Shown here in pieces: positions 54,619 to 63,353 of a stretch of DNA of 64,000 bases (position 1 is its first letter; each line of letters opens with the position of its first letter). The notes below the pieces were generated by a model. It worked only from the letters and a program-made list of their open reading frames with translations, did not search any database and had not been told where the DNA came from. The stretch spans positions 1-64,000 of the forward strand of contig JACPPV010000023.1 of the NCBI GenBank assembly GCA_016190825.1, in the 5' to 3' direction. The stretch is from Chloroflexota bacterium. GTDB lineage: Bacteria > Chloroflexota > Dehalococcoidia > Dehalococcoidales > UBA2162. A program made the translations under genes and the position numbers.

Positions 54619-55983
54619 ATGAGGACTCTCGAAGAATACGATATTGCCGTGGTGGGGGGAGGAATCGCCGGGCTTTATTGCTGCCTGCACGCCCCTCCCG
54701 AGGCGAGGATCGCCCTTTTTGAGGCTACCGGCCGGATTGGTGGGAAACTTGAGACCGTCTCTATGGAAGGATTCCAGGCTGAGTACGGGTCGATGAGGTT
54801 TGATCCCTCCAGGCAGCCCGCCATGGAAAGGCTGCTAAAGGAGCTGCAACTGGATACCGAGCCATTTCCCGAATACAGCTCTCCACCCGTCCGCGAGCGA
54901 CGAACGATATTCAACCTCGAAAAGGAAGAAAGAGGCATGAATGCCCTGGAACTTCACACCTATGCCATCGCCCGGGTGCTGGGCAAGACGCCGCCAGAGC
55001 TCATGACAATCTCGGAAGATGAGATAGACTACCTCCGGAGGGAAGGCAAATACCGCGGCCGCTTTCTGTGGAAGCAGGGCGTATGGAACGTTTTCTGTGA
55101 TGTGCTGAGCTACGATGCCATAAAGTACATTATCTCTGACGGCAGTTTCTTCCACGTGATACATGAGAACCCGGGCGTGGTGGGCAACATGCTGACCTGG
55201 GTCAAAATGCTGCAGATGAGCAAGTATCTGAAGGGAATCAAGGGCGGAATGCAGTCCATCACTGACAAGATGCTGGAGAAGGTCAAAAGCAGGGGCGTTC
55301 AGGTCTTCACCCACAATACACTTTCTTCCCTCGGGCCGGCCCGGGGGAAGAAAGTGGCGCTCACATTTGACGCCGGCCAGTACACCGCCAGGCACGCCAT
55401 CCTGGCAATTCCCTCACGCCCCCTCAAAGCCATCGGTGGACTGCCGGATGACATCAGGGCGCTGCTGGATTCGGTGATTGAAATCCCGCTGCTCAAATGC
55501 TTCTTCGTGGTCAAAGAGCCATGGTGGGATGAGAATATCCCGAACAAAGGGGTCCAGACCTTTCCGGCGAGGGAACTGCATTACTACAAACAGGGCGGCA
55601 AGGGAATGATCATGGCATACGCCGACCGTCCCTACATCAACTTCTGGAGCAAATATGTTAAGGGTAGACCGCATCATAGGGCGGAGATTAACGGAAATGA
55701 AGAGCTGCCGCAGGTATTCTCCGCGCAGACGAAGATTGACCCCGGGACCGTTACCGACTTCGGTATCCGCGACTGGACCAGAGAGCCTTACGGCGCTGGC
55801 GTGCATCTCTGGAGACCGGGCTTCGAACCATGGAAAGTGGGAGAACGCCTCAGCGCTTTTTCACTCCCGGGAGCTTCTACAAAGAACGTCCACATCTGCG
55901 GGGAAGCCTTCTCAGACTACCAGGGCTTCATGGAAGGCGCCGTCCGTTCCGCCCAAAGCGCCCTGGCAAAGGCGCTGGATTAA
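54619..55983 (+). CDS. FAD-dependent amine oxidase-like protein
   Basis: A 454-residue flavoprotein of the amine oxidase superfamily. The dinucleotide-binding motif DIAVVGGGIAGLYCCLHA lies at residues 8-25, followed by ARIALFEATGRIGGKLETVS and the second FAD contact AEYGSMRFDPSRQPAM. The C-terminal FAD segment VHICGEAFSDYQGFMEGAVR near 424-443 is also typical. No signal peptide or membrane helix is seen, so it should be cytosolic. ATG 54619 begins close to the Rossmann strand; an upstream start at 54574 is possible. It precedes the cupredoxin genes in the same direction, which suggests but does not prove a shared oxidative pathway. Confidence 0.85.
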   Translation: MRTLEEYDIAVVGGGIAGLYCCLHAPPEARIALFEATGRIGGKLETVSMEGFQAEYGSMRFDPSRQPAMERLLKELQLDTEPFPEYSSPPVRERRTIFNLEKEERGMNALELHTYAIARVLGKTPPELMTISEDEIDYLRREGKYRGRFLWKQGVWNVFCDVLSYDAIKYIISDGSFFHVIHENPGVVGNMLTWVKMLQMSKYLKGIKGGMQSITDKMLEKVKSRGVQVFTHNTLSSLGPARGKKVALTFDAGQYTARHAILAIPSRPLKAIGGLPDDIRALLDSVIEIPLLKCFFVVKEPWWDENIPNKGVQTFPARELHYYKQGGKGMIMAYADRPYINFWSKYVKGRPHHRAEINGNEELPQVFSAQTKIDPGTVTDFGIRDWTREPYGAGVHLWRPGFEPWKVGERLSAFSLPGASTKNVHICGEAFSDYQGFMEGAVRSAQSALAKALD

Positions 55984-56116
55984 GACGACTTCTGTCCTTC
56001 CTCTATCAACCACCTATTACATCATAATTACGTAACCTTACTGATAGCTTTCCCCTCTAAGACCCGGTAAACTGTTTATATCAGCATATTTCAGATGGGC
56101 GGAGGGGCAGACGATC

Positions 56117-57343
56117 GTGAAAATAAGCCGTCGTGATTTCATCCGGTATGGCATGACGGGTCTCGTGGTGGCAGCAGGTACCACTGCCCTGGGCAGGATG
56201 ATAACGCCGCGCAGAAATGGTAACGGCACGGCAATAGTCGTGAGGCTGGCTATCACCGAAGCCATGGTGGAAATGGTGGACCACACGTTCATTTACCACT
56301 GGACGTTTGAAGACCTGGGTAACCCGGCGCATCTCCCCCAGCTTCCCGGACCGCTGATTCAAGCCATCGAGGGCGACCCTATCGAGCTTTCCATCACCAA
56401 CAGGCTGCCTGATGTTCACGGCTTCCGCATCCCCGGCGTTCCTGGCGAAACTGGCACGGGCATTCTTGTCGAGCCAGGCCAGACCAAAACAATCGGATTT
56501 CTTGCACCGGAAGGGGGCACCTACATGTACCTCGATCACCTCAACGAGCCGGTCAACCGCGTCCTCGGCCTGCATGGTCCAATGGTTGTCCTGCCGAGAA
56601 CCGGAAACACGCCCTACAGCCGGCCCACGCCCAACGTACAGAAGCTGTTTGACGACCTAGGTACGGCGCCGCATTTTCCCGGCGAGCCCTGGAAAGCGGA
56701 GCGCACTCGCATCTGGGTTTTCCACTCCAAAGACCCGAGGTTCAATGCGATGGCCGAGAGAGGCGAGAAAATCAATGCCGCCGTTTTTCGGGAGGAGTTC
56801 CTGCCGCGGTACTTCACCATCAACGGCGAGTCCGGGGCCTACGCTTCCCACAATCATCATACCACCCCCGAAGGCAGGATTGGGCAGCCGCACCTGATAC
56901 GGATAATGGATACGGGCATGAACGCGGATTCGCCCCATATTCACGGCAACCACGTCTACTTGCTCGCCAGGCGGGATACCACCGGCGATCTCAACATCCC
57001 GCGGAATGTTTTGCTGGTGGATACTTTTACGGATGAAGTTGCCCAGTGTATGGACTGGCTGCTGCCCTTCATTCGGCCGCCGGATATCCCTGGAGATGAG
57101 ACCATCCCCCTGCGCAAACTGGTAAAGGATGAACTGGCGCTCACCCTCGGCGGCGTCGGCCAGTCGCCGATAATGTTCCCTATGCACGGGCACAACGAGC
57201 AGTCCCAGAGCGCCGCCGGCGGCAATTACCCGCAGGGGATGGTGACCGGGTGGATAATCACCGGCGACCTTGATGGCGTTGACTTCCCGCCATCAAGCCC
57301 TGAGGAGAAGGGCGGACCGCCGATGCCTCACGACCAGGACTGA
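56117..57343 (+). CDS. Multicopper oxidase-like protein A, Tat-exported
   Basis: A 408-residue protein with a Tat signal (KISRRDFIRYGMTGLVVAAG) and cupredoxin domains. The first domain (LPGPLIQAIEGDPIELSITN, then GTYMYLDHLNEPVNRVLGLH) has the shape of a copper oxidase domain but lacks the HxH copper ligands. The later part holds DSPHIHGNHVYLLARRD (near residue 280) and FPMHGHNEQSQSAAGGNYPQ (near 355), which resemble two of the four ligand strings but without the cysteine of the type 1 site. It ends 14 bases before the next gene, which carries the missing strings. GGAGGGGCAGACGATC precedes the GTG at 56117. Confidence 0.8.
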   Translation: MKISRRDFIRYGMTGLVVAAGTTALGRMITPRRNGNGTAIVVRLAITEAMVEMVDHTFIYHWTFEDLGNPAHLPQLPGPLIQAIEGDPIELSITNRLPDVHGFRIPGVPGETGTGILVEPGQTKTIGFLAPEGGTYMYLDHLNEPVNRVLGLHGPMVVLPRTGNTPYSRPTPNVQKLFDDLGTAPHFPGEPWKAERTRIWVFHSKDPRFNAMAERGEKINAAVFREEFLPRYFTINGESGAYASHNHHTTPEGRIGQPHLIRIMDTGMNADSPHIHGNHVYLLARRDTTGDLNIPRNVLLVDTFTDEVAQCMDWLLPFIRPPDIPGDETIPLRKLVKDELALTLGGVGQSPIMFPMHGHNEQSQSAAGGNYPQGMVTGWIITGDLDGVDFPPSSPEEKGGPPMPHDQD

Positions 57344-57357
57344 GAGAGGATTAGAAG

Positions 57358-58485
57358 ATGACATTGCCGAGAATACCATTACGATCTATCAGCCGGGATG
57401 AACTACCGGTGTTCAACAAACACGTTTGTCCTCCTACCTTTGGCGGCGGCCCGATCGACCCGCTGACGCCGACACGCCGGATCGCCCGCAACCTGCTGGT
57501 GAACCTCGATGTCGAGCTTCAAGACGGGACAAAGGTACCGGTCTGGATACTGGAAGACCCGGATGACCCGGTGGGCGGGCGTGTCTTTCCTTCGAAAACA
57601 ATCCGAACGGTCGAAGGAGATATAGTGCACGCCCGAGTCGGCGTAAAAACCAACACCCACACCATCCACTGGCATGGCATCGAACCGACCCCGATGAATG
57701 ACGGCGTGGGCAAGCACTCTTTCGAAATATCCGGCAACTTCGTTTATCAATTCGCCACGAACCAGGCCGGCACCTTTCTCTACCATTGTCATAAGAACAC
57801 TGCCCTCCACTTCGAGCTAGGCTTATACGGCGCTTTTATCGTTGACCCGAAGAAACCAGACGCCCCTGAAGCCAGAGGCGTACCGGACCCACCCTATCCT
57901 GACGGCGGTCCTGGTTTTGTCCGCGCCTTCAACCCTCCTGACCACGTTATGAAGTACGATGTTGAGTCGTTGTGGGTGCCCGATGACTTTGACACCCGGT
58001 GGCATGAACTGGGACATGACGCTTTCATGCAGAAGTGCGACCCGGCTAACCCAACTGCTGCGGAGAATTTTACGCAGGATGGCATCCTTCACGATTTCCG
58101 GCCGGATATCTTCATCCTCTCGGGTGAAGCCAAACGCAAAGACGATACCACTCCTTTTGAGAAAGCAGCAATCAGGTGTAAGGTGGGACAGACAGTATTG
58201 CTCCGTTTTATTGATGCCACCTATACCATCACCGAGATCAGGTTGGGCTTGCCGGCGCAGATTATCGCTGAAGATGGATACCCTTTCGGCGTGCCCCCGC
58301 GCGGGCAATATTCGTTTCCGATAGATTTGCCTGCCGGGCAGCCTATGCGGATGACGGCGGCGATGCGCGGCGACGCCTTCATCCGGCCAACCACCCCCGG
58401 CCGGTTCCCCTGCACCGTTGACTTTTTTCACTGGATAAGCGGCAAAAAGCTTTATACAGCCACAACATTTATTGATGTGGAGTGA
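57358..58485 (+). CDS. Multicopper oxidase-like protein B, no signal peptide
   Basis: A 375-residue cupredoxin protein with two copper ligand strings: HTIHWHGIEPTPMNDG near residue 100 (HxH) and GTFLYHCHKNTALHFELGLY near 139-158 (HCH, with a further histidine). These are the strings missing from protein A. No signal peptide or membrane helix is present, so if it acts outside the cytoplasm it must leave with a partner, for example folded together with the Tat-bearing protein A. The C-terminal half has a second, ligand-poor domain (LRFIDATYTITEIRLGLPAQ). AGAGAGGATTAGAAG precedes the ATG. Its stop overlaps the next gene in GTGA. Confidence 0.8.
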   Translation: MTLPRIPLRSISRDELPVFNKHVCPPTFGGGPIDPLTPTRRIARNLLVNLDVELQDGTKVPVWILEDPDDPVGGRVFPSKTIRTVEGDIVHARVGVKTNTHTIHWHGIEPTPMNDGVGKHSFEISGNFVYQFATNQAGTFLYHCHKNTALHFELGLYGAFIVDPKKPDAPEARGVPDPPYPDGGPGFVRAFNPPDHVMKYDVESLWVPDDFDTRWHELGHDAFMQKCDPANPTAAENFTQDGILHDFRPDIFILSGEAKRKDDTTPFEKAAIRCKVGQTVLLRFIDATYTITEIRLGLPAQIIAEDGYPFGVPPRGQYSFPIDLPAGQPMRMTAAMRGDAFIRPTTPGRFPCTVDFFHWISGKKLYTATTFIDVE

Positions 58486-59591
58486 AGTGTAAACCAATGC
58501 TAGATTACCTGCTAAAGGCGATGGCTGAATCGGACCTGGATGGTGTATCGCAGTGGTGGAAAAAAGAAACGCCATCTGGTGACAGGGCGTGGGCAATTCA
58601 CCTGGCATTGTTTCCCGTTGTGCAGAGGGTGTTGAACCCGCCTTTCATAAACCCCCATCTGCCCAAGATGTACCGGATCTGCCGCGAGTTTCTGCCGTAC
58701 CTGGAAGAGGCTGACATCCCGTCCCTGGTCTGGTTGGAAGTGAACGAGTATGCCGCAAGGCCCAAGCTAGAACCGCTGCCGCTACCTGCCCGGCAGGATT
58801 CTCCGGTTTCCTTTACGGCGATTCAAGCCGCCATCAGGGAGAATGACCCTGCAAAGAGCGCCGCCTTGCTGAGGGCTTTCCTGGAACAAAAAGGAAAGGT
58901 GGAGCTGGCGCGAAACCTTTTGCTCCTCGGCAGCGGCTACCTGGAGCAGTCGCTCGGCCACTCTGTCTCCTGCACGGCTTTCATCTTGCTGGAGATAATG
59001 GAGCGCATCGACCAGGACCCATGGCCGGCGCTGACCTTGCTGGCAGACTATTTTTGCAAGGGACAGTTCCATACCGTGCTCCCGATACCAGGGAAGAGGG
59101 TTATTCTTTCGCAAGAAGCCCTGAGTCAGCATTTGCTAAGAGCCGCCAGCGGAAACGGCATCGTCAACCTCCACCATACAATTACGCGCTACTCCATTGA
59201 ACGGGTCCGTCATCTCTTCAGTGAGGCGGAATACGCCCACCTGATCGCCCGCTGGATCGAATTTATCGGTCACAAGGACGCGGAAACACCTCCACCGGCA
59301 CCCTCCGGAGAAAATGTGCCTGAGTACCAATATTTTTATCAGACATTTTCCGGGCGGGATGAAAAGCAGGTCCTTCTGTATCTCGGCGGAATGCTTCCCT
59401 CAACGGAAGGCCGGCGGACGATGGGATATTATCTGGTTAAAGGGGTCTGCGACCTTTACCATGGGCAGTATAACCCGCATTTTCTGACCGGCCTGAGCTC
59501 AGCCCTCTGGGTGGCAAACGAGTACCATAAGCAACCCCCCGTAGCCATGAATGCCCTGCGCCAGTACGTGAACTATTTCTTCTCCAGGTGA
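58482..59591 (+). CDS. Conserved helical protein coupled to the multicopper oxidase pair
   Basis: A 369-residue protein of mostly helical prediction, without signal peptide or known motif. Segments such as IREN-DPAKSAALLRAFLEQ, LEQSLGHSVSCTAFILLEIM and SIERVRHLFSEAEYAHLIAR suggest alpha-alpha repeats like those of scaffolds or chaperones. The GTG start overlaps the preceding stop (GTGA), so its translation is coupled to protein B; an ATG 16 bases further on, at 58498, is out of frame. A role in maturing or holding the copper proteins is possible but is inference from position. I do not recognise the family. Confidence 0.6.
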   Translation: MKCKPMLDYLLKAMAESDLDGVSQWWKKETPSGDRAWAIHLALFPVVQRVLNPPFINPHLPKMYRICREFLPYLEEADIPSLVWLEVNEYAARPKLEPLPLPARQDSPVSFTAIQAAIRENDPAKSAALLRAFLEQKGKVELARNLLLLGSGYLEQSLGHSVSCTAFILLEIMERIDQDPWPALTLLADYFCKGQFHTVLPIPGKRVILSQEALSQHLLRAASGNGIVNLHHTITRYSIERVRHLFSEAEYAHLIARWIEFIGHKDAETPPPAPSGENVPEYQYFYQTFSGRDEKQVLLYLGGMLPSTEGRRTMGYYLVKGVCDLYHGQYNPHFLTGLSSALWVANEYHKQPPVAMNALRQYVNYFFSR

Positions 59592-59628
59592 TTTGCCGGG
59601 ACAACCAGAAGGCAAGGAGGATGGACAG

Positions 59629-61134
59629 GTGATTACGCTATTGCAAGGCGCTAACTACATCGGGGGAAAATGGATCAATGACACCGGTGAGGTGTTTGAG
59701 GACCGTAACCCTTCTGATACTAATGAACTGTTGGGGACATTCCCCCGTTCCAGAGAGCAGCAGGCGAATCTTGCCGTGGCAGCCGCAAGGGCGGCTTTCC
59801 CTGCGTGGCGCAGCCTGTCCCGCATCAACCGCGCCGAGTTTCTCGATACCTTCGTCCAGTTGGTCAAGAGTGACAAAGATGAACTTGCCCGTATAATCAG
59901 CCGCGAGTGTGGCAAGTGTATTGCGGAGGCGCGGGCGGACGTGGTAGAGGGCATTCACACGGCGCAGTACTGGTTCGGCCGGGCGCGAACCCCTTCAGGT
60001 GAAGTGCTGGCTTCAGAGATTCCAGAAAAGGACAGCTACGTCTACCGCAAACCCAAGGGCGTGGTCATCGCCATCACGCCCTGGAATTTCCCTTTCGCCA
60101 TACCACTATGGCTTATCTGCCCATCGCTGGTGGAAGGAAACACCGTGGTGCTGAAGCCGGCTGAAGAAACTCCTTTGATTGCCCAATGTCTTATCGAGTA
60201 CTTTGAAAAGGCCGGATTGCCTGCCGGCGTGCTTAACCTGGTACAGGGTTACGGGGAAGAAGCAGGGTGGCCGCTGGTGACTCATCCGGATGTGGACACT
60301 GTGCTCTTTACCGGCTCCGCCCAGGTGGGAGCCATGATCAAAGAAGCCTGCGCAAAGGACTACCGCAAGTTTTGCGTCTGCGAGATGGGTGGTAAGAACG
60401 CCATGATAGTATGCGATGATGCCGATTTTGACCTGGCGGTCAATGCCGCCATAATGTCCGCCTTCCGCACCACCGGACAGCGCTGCGTTTCCGTGGAACG
60501 TCTCATCGTTCAGCGTGGCATCTTCGACCGTTTCGTTGCCGGCTTCGTAGAGAAAGCACGGCAGCTTAGAATCGGCGACCCACTGGATGAGAATACCTTT
60601 ATGGGGCCGCTGGTGAGCGCATCCGGCGGCGAAAAATTTGAGTATTACAATGAGCTGGCGGTAAAAGAGGGCGCCCGTGTCCTTCTGGACGGCGGCAGGA
60701 TGACCGAGGGGAACTATGGCCGGGGACATTTCTTCCGCCCATTCGTCTACACGCTGGAGCACGATTCCAGGTCAAGGGTGCTGCGCGAAGAGGTCTTCGG
60801 CCCCCACGTCGCCGTCATGCCTTTTAATACCCTGGAGGATGCGGTACGCATTTACAATGACTCGGAATATGCCTTTGCCCTCTCAGTGTGCAGCCGGGAC
60901 TACCGGAAGATTCGAGCCGTCCGTAATCTGTGCGATTTCGGGGTTGGATACGTAAATCTTCCCACCATCGGGGCGGAGGTACATCTCCCCTTCGGCGGTC
61001 TGAAAAAGAGCGGGACAGGAATGCCTTCGGCAGCCGGGCTGATAGATGCGGTGACTCACCGTGTCTCGTGGACGGTAAATCACGATACCGAAATCAGGCT
61101 GGCTCAGGGCTTGAGCGGCGGGATTTCAGAATAG
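59629..61134 (+). CDS. Aldehyde dehydrogenase, NAD(P)-dependent
   Basis: Oxidises an aldehyde to the acid. The 501-residue protein shows GVVIAITPWNFPFAIPLWLI near residue 141, FTGSAQVGAMIKEA near 226, the catalytic glutamate in CEMGGKNAMIV and the catalytic cysteine in TTGQRCVSVERLIV near 286-299. EEVFGPHVAVMPFNT and LPFGGLKKSGTGMPS near the C terminus are typical. The closest style is PutA/1-pyrroline-5-carboxylate or alpha-ketoglutarate semialdehyde dehydrogenases, which I cannot separate. GTG at 59629 follows AAGGAGGATGGACAG; the TTG at 59593 is less likely. It could process aldehydes made by the amine oxidase-like enzyme. Confidence 0.92.
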   Translation: MITLLQGANYIGGKWINDTGEVFEDRNPSDTNELLGTFPRSREQQANLAVAAARAAFPAWRSLSRINRAEFLDTFVQLVKSDKDELARIISRECGKCIAEARADVVEGIHTAQYWFGRARTPSGEVLASEIPEKDSYVYRKPKGVVIAITPWNFPFAIPLWLICPSLVEGNTVVLKPAEETPLIAQCLIEYFEKAGLPAGVLNLVQGYGEEAGWPLVTHPDVDTVLFTGSAQVGAMIKEACAKDYRKFCVCEMGGKNAMIVCDDADFDLAVNAAIMSAFRTTGQRCVSVERLIVQRGIFDRFVAGFVEKARQLRIGDPLDENTFMGPLVSASGGEKFEYYNELAVKEGARVLLDGGRMTEGNYGRGHFFRPFVYTLEHDSRSRVLREEVFGPHVAVMPFNTLEDAVRIYNDSEYAFALSVCSRDYRKIRAVRNLCDFGVGYVNLPTIGAEVHLPFGGLKKSGTGMPSAAGLIDAVTHRVSWTVNHDTEIRLAQGLSGGISE

Positions 61135-61230
61135 GCGTTGCCCCTTTTCAGTCTCCCGTTCGCCCCCGTTGCCACGTTTTCCTCTAATTGACTGGCAAAG
61201 ATGCCTCTGTTAGAATGATTATGCTCAAGA

Positions 61231-61307
61231 GGGCGGTTAGCTCAGCTGGTTAGAGCACTGCGTTGACATCGCAGAGGTCACTGGTTCGAGTCCAGTATCG
61301 CCCACCA
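61231..61307 (+). tRNA. tRNA-Val (GAC)
   Basis: Acceptor GGGCGGT pairs with ATCGCCC, the D arm is GCTCAGCTGGTTAGAGC, and the anticodon stem-loop CTGCG-TTGACAT-CGCAG has anticodon GAC. The T loop reads GTTCGAGTC, and ACCA is encoded at the 3' end. A serine recombinase fragment faces it from immediately beyond the 3' end. Confidence 0.96.
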
Positions 61308-61711
61308 TAATTGACAGATCCCGAACCATCCACCCGCGCGATGACGCCAAAGGGGGCGTTATATTCCGCTTTGACAATCCCCCCGTTTTCCACGTGAAGG
61401 CGTTTCAGAACTGTTTCACAGAGGAGCCGCTTCTGGTCAAAATTACCGTTCTTGTAAAAAAAGTCAAGCTGGGTAGCCATCTGAAGTGCCACCTCGAAGT
61501 CAGCCTTAACCAGGTGCTGGCGCTGCCTGACACTATCAACGTTAGTCTTCAATCTTGACCTTTCAGCCTCAATCTGGGAGCGGTGTTCTTTGAAATCCGC
61601 AAGAGATATCTCCTCCTCCATGTACAACTGCTGGAGGTTTTTCTCCATGCGCTCGAGCTTGGCCAGCCGCACTTCGGCCGCTTTGAGTTGCCCATCCCCT
61701 TCAGCCAGCCA
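61250..61711 (-). pseudogene. Serine recombinase C-terminal fragment abutting tRNA-Val
   Basis: The minus-strand frame contains the coiled-coil and tail of a large serine recombinase: LAKLERMEKNLQQLYMEEEI, SLADFKEHRSQIEAERSRLK, LQMATQLDFFYKNGNFDQKR and LLCETVLKRLHVENGGIVKA. The last residues (GRYWTRTSDLCDV) are only the reverse reading of the tRNA, so the natural end is lost at the tRNA boundary. The N-terminal catalytic and DNA-binding domains are missing; recombinase-like sequence stops at about 61705-61711, where DnaN-like sequence of the opposite strand begins. Large serine recombinases insert elements, so this is a scar of one. Confidence 0.75.
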
Positions 61712-62303
61712 AAGACAGTGCGGGTGCTCGCGGCCGAGATAGACCGCGCCGTCCGCCAGATAGCGGCCGTTGCCCGCGAGACCGGTGCGGTCCGGCTGGA
61801 GTGGTCCGGGGAGGGACTCAATCTCTCCGGCGGACCGGAAGACGCTCGGGTGACCACCAGGCTGCCGGTGCAGACCGACGGCAATCCTGCCGGGCAGGAT
61901 TGCCGTCCACTACAAATACCTGAAGGAATACCTGGACGGCAAGGAAGGACTCGTCACCCTGTCGGCGAAGGACGCCAGCCCCCTGGTCCTGCGGCACGGC
62001 AAGTCGGCCATGGCGGTTGTCATGCCGATGTACGTAAGTGACTGGGCATCCCGGAAGGAACCAGTTGCTACGACTGAACCTCAGGCAGAGGCCCCGGCCG
62101 ACGCGGGGATTCCGGAACAGACGGATGAGGTAGTGGAAGAGGCAATCGAAGGAGAGGCCCAAACTGAGCCATCCGTTTCCAGCGAAGCTGGGGCAGGTGA
62201 GCCGCAGGAAGCCGAACCAGAGCCGGAAATAGCCCCACCGCCTGCGGAAAGCGCAGTCGAGCCGCGGCCAAGGGGAAGACGGCGAAAAGGGCGGCAGGAA
62301 TAA
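61706..62303 (+). pseudogene. DnaN-like sliding clamp remnant, frameshifted
   Basis: KTVRVLAAEIDRAVRQIAAV, then ETGAVRLEWSGEGLNLSGGP in one frame and KYLKEYLDGKEGLVTLSAKD, SPLVLRHGKSAMAVVMPMYV in the next resemble the third domain of the DNA polymerase III beta clamp, ending MPM as usual. The first two domains are missing. A Glu/Ala/Pro-rich tail of about 80 residues with basic end RGRRRKGRQE follows and is not normal for DnaN. The phase change occurs exactly at a 31-base perfect inverted repeat (61877-61907). The chromosomal clamp is elsewhere; this one probably belonged to the integrated element. Confidence 0.65.
61877..61907. repeat. Perfect 31-base inverted repeat at a frameshift
   Basis: GACGGCAATCCTGCC, one G, then GGCAGGATTGCCGTC is a perfect 15-base-arm palindrome. 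Reading GACGGC followed directly by AGGATTGCCGTCCAC would give DGRIAVHY, the expected clamp sequence. The extra left arm therefore looks like a templated inverted duplication that broke the frame. Confidence 0.75.
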
Positions 62304-62368
62304 CACCTTTGGGGGAGCCCCACCCCGGGCTCCCCCTTCCCCTTATTAAGGGGAAAAGGAGTCAAAGA

Positions 62369-62868
62369 ATGGCAGAGACAGAAGAAAAGGAGAACCGAGC
62401 CAGGCAAAACGCAAAATGCGCACTCGAAAACATCATCGCCGTGATTAAGCACCTGGAACACCGTCGGGAGTGCGACGGCGAATATTGCAACCTGAGCGAC
62501 CAAGAGATTTTCAAAGGCATCAACGTCCTTTATAGGGAAGGCATGAAGGCCACCGAGGAAGAAAAACAAGAATATCATGACGAGGAAAACGCACTGCAGA
62601 TGATCCAGGACGATCCTTTGTCCATCGAAGTACGTTCCGGGTGGCATACGCCAGGTGAAGCGGGAGAATCAATGGAGTATTACATCCTGCTCGGCACCGG
62701 CGGGCCGGCCCTTCGCATCATCGGCGATCTCGGTGAGCACAATACCCCTGAAAGCGCCCATCTGGAATATCAGGACTGGTTCACGTCCTGGGAGCGTACT
62801 ACCTGGAGACCGAAGAAGAACGTCAGGCAGTGCTCACCTATGCGCAGCAATTCTACTATGGCGAGTGA
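62369..62868 (+). pseudogene. Small element-type protein, frameshifted near 3' end
   Basis: From ATG 62369 (GGGGAAAAGGAGTCAAAGA precedes it) the frame reads NAKCALENIIAVIKHLEHRR, then ECDGEYCNLSDQEIFKGINV and PESAHLEYQDWFTSW. At about 62793 one base seems missing: the sensible continuation YYLETEEERQAVLTYAQQFY then YGE lies one frame away and stops at 62868, whereas the original phase gives a low-quality tail to 62911. The intact protein would be about 166 residues. It resembles small proteins I have seen on phage or plasmid segments, function unknown. Confidence 0.55.
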
Positions 62869-62888
62869 GGGAGGGAGACACGCAACAG

Positions 62889-63263
62889 ATGAATTACCAA
62901 GCAACAGGTAACCGCCTGCGTTCAAAACGCTATTCGGTCCAATTCAAGCACTTGTTCACCGCAGCCCAATCTAACTGTTCACCGGCGACACGATGGGTTG
63001 TGCCAAAATGTTCTTTTTCCTCGCCCGATCGAGTCCTTGATTGGGGCTGGACCAAGGTGGAGACGTTTCAGACCACCGACGGGACAAGCCACCGTAGTGA
63101 GATTCTTTCGCCCAGCGAATGGAGTTACTTCCGTTTCATCGAAGAAGCGGTTGACAGCGTAAACCGAAAGTGCTACAAACTTAATCATCTGGCTCGATTG
63201 AAGGCGGTGGTTTTGATGACTGCGGGGCAGGAGTCACGGGTGCGCTTTGACAATCGCGGATAG
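62889..63263 (+). CDS. Uncertain small ORF of unknown function
   Basis: A 124-residue frame from ATG 62889: MNYQATGNRLRSKRYSVQFK, with PDRVLDWGWTKVETFQTTDG, SPSEWSYFRFIEEAVDSVNR and CYKLNHLARLKAVVLMTAGQ. Composition is reasonable for a real protein with a C-terminal helical part, and GGGAGGGAGACACGCAACAG precedes it, but I recognise no family. It lies between element debris and the sensor gene, so it could be a decayed fragment. Confidence 0.4.
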   Translation: MNYQATGNRLRSKRYSVQFKHLFTAAQSNCSPATRWVVPKCSFSSPDRVLDWGWTKVETFQTTDGTSHRSEILSPSEWSYFRFIEEAVDSVNRKCYKLNHLARLKAVVLMTAGQESRVRFDNRG

Positions 63264-63353
63264 GCCCCGGAATGACCTGGCATGTCCACCTTTGAGGTTC
63301 GCGGGGCACTGCTGTGCCGTCAGAACCCCAGTCAGGAAGGAGAGGTTCCACCG

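Noticed and set aside
61250-61305. Residues GRYWTRTSDLCDV as a conserved protein tail
   Set aside because: They are the reverse reading of the tRNA-Val gene, a common annotation artefact.
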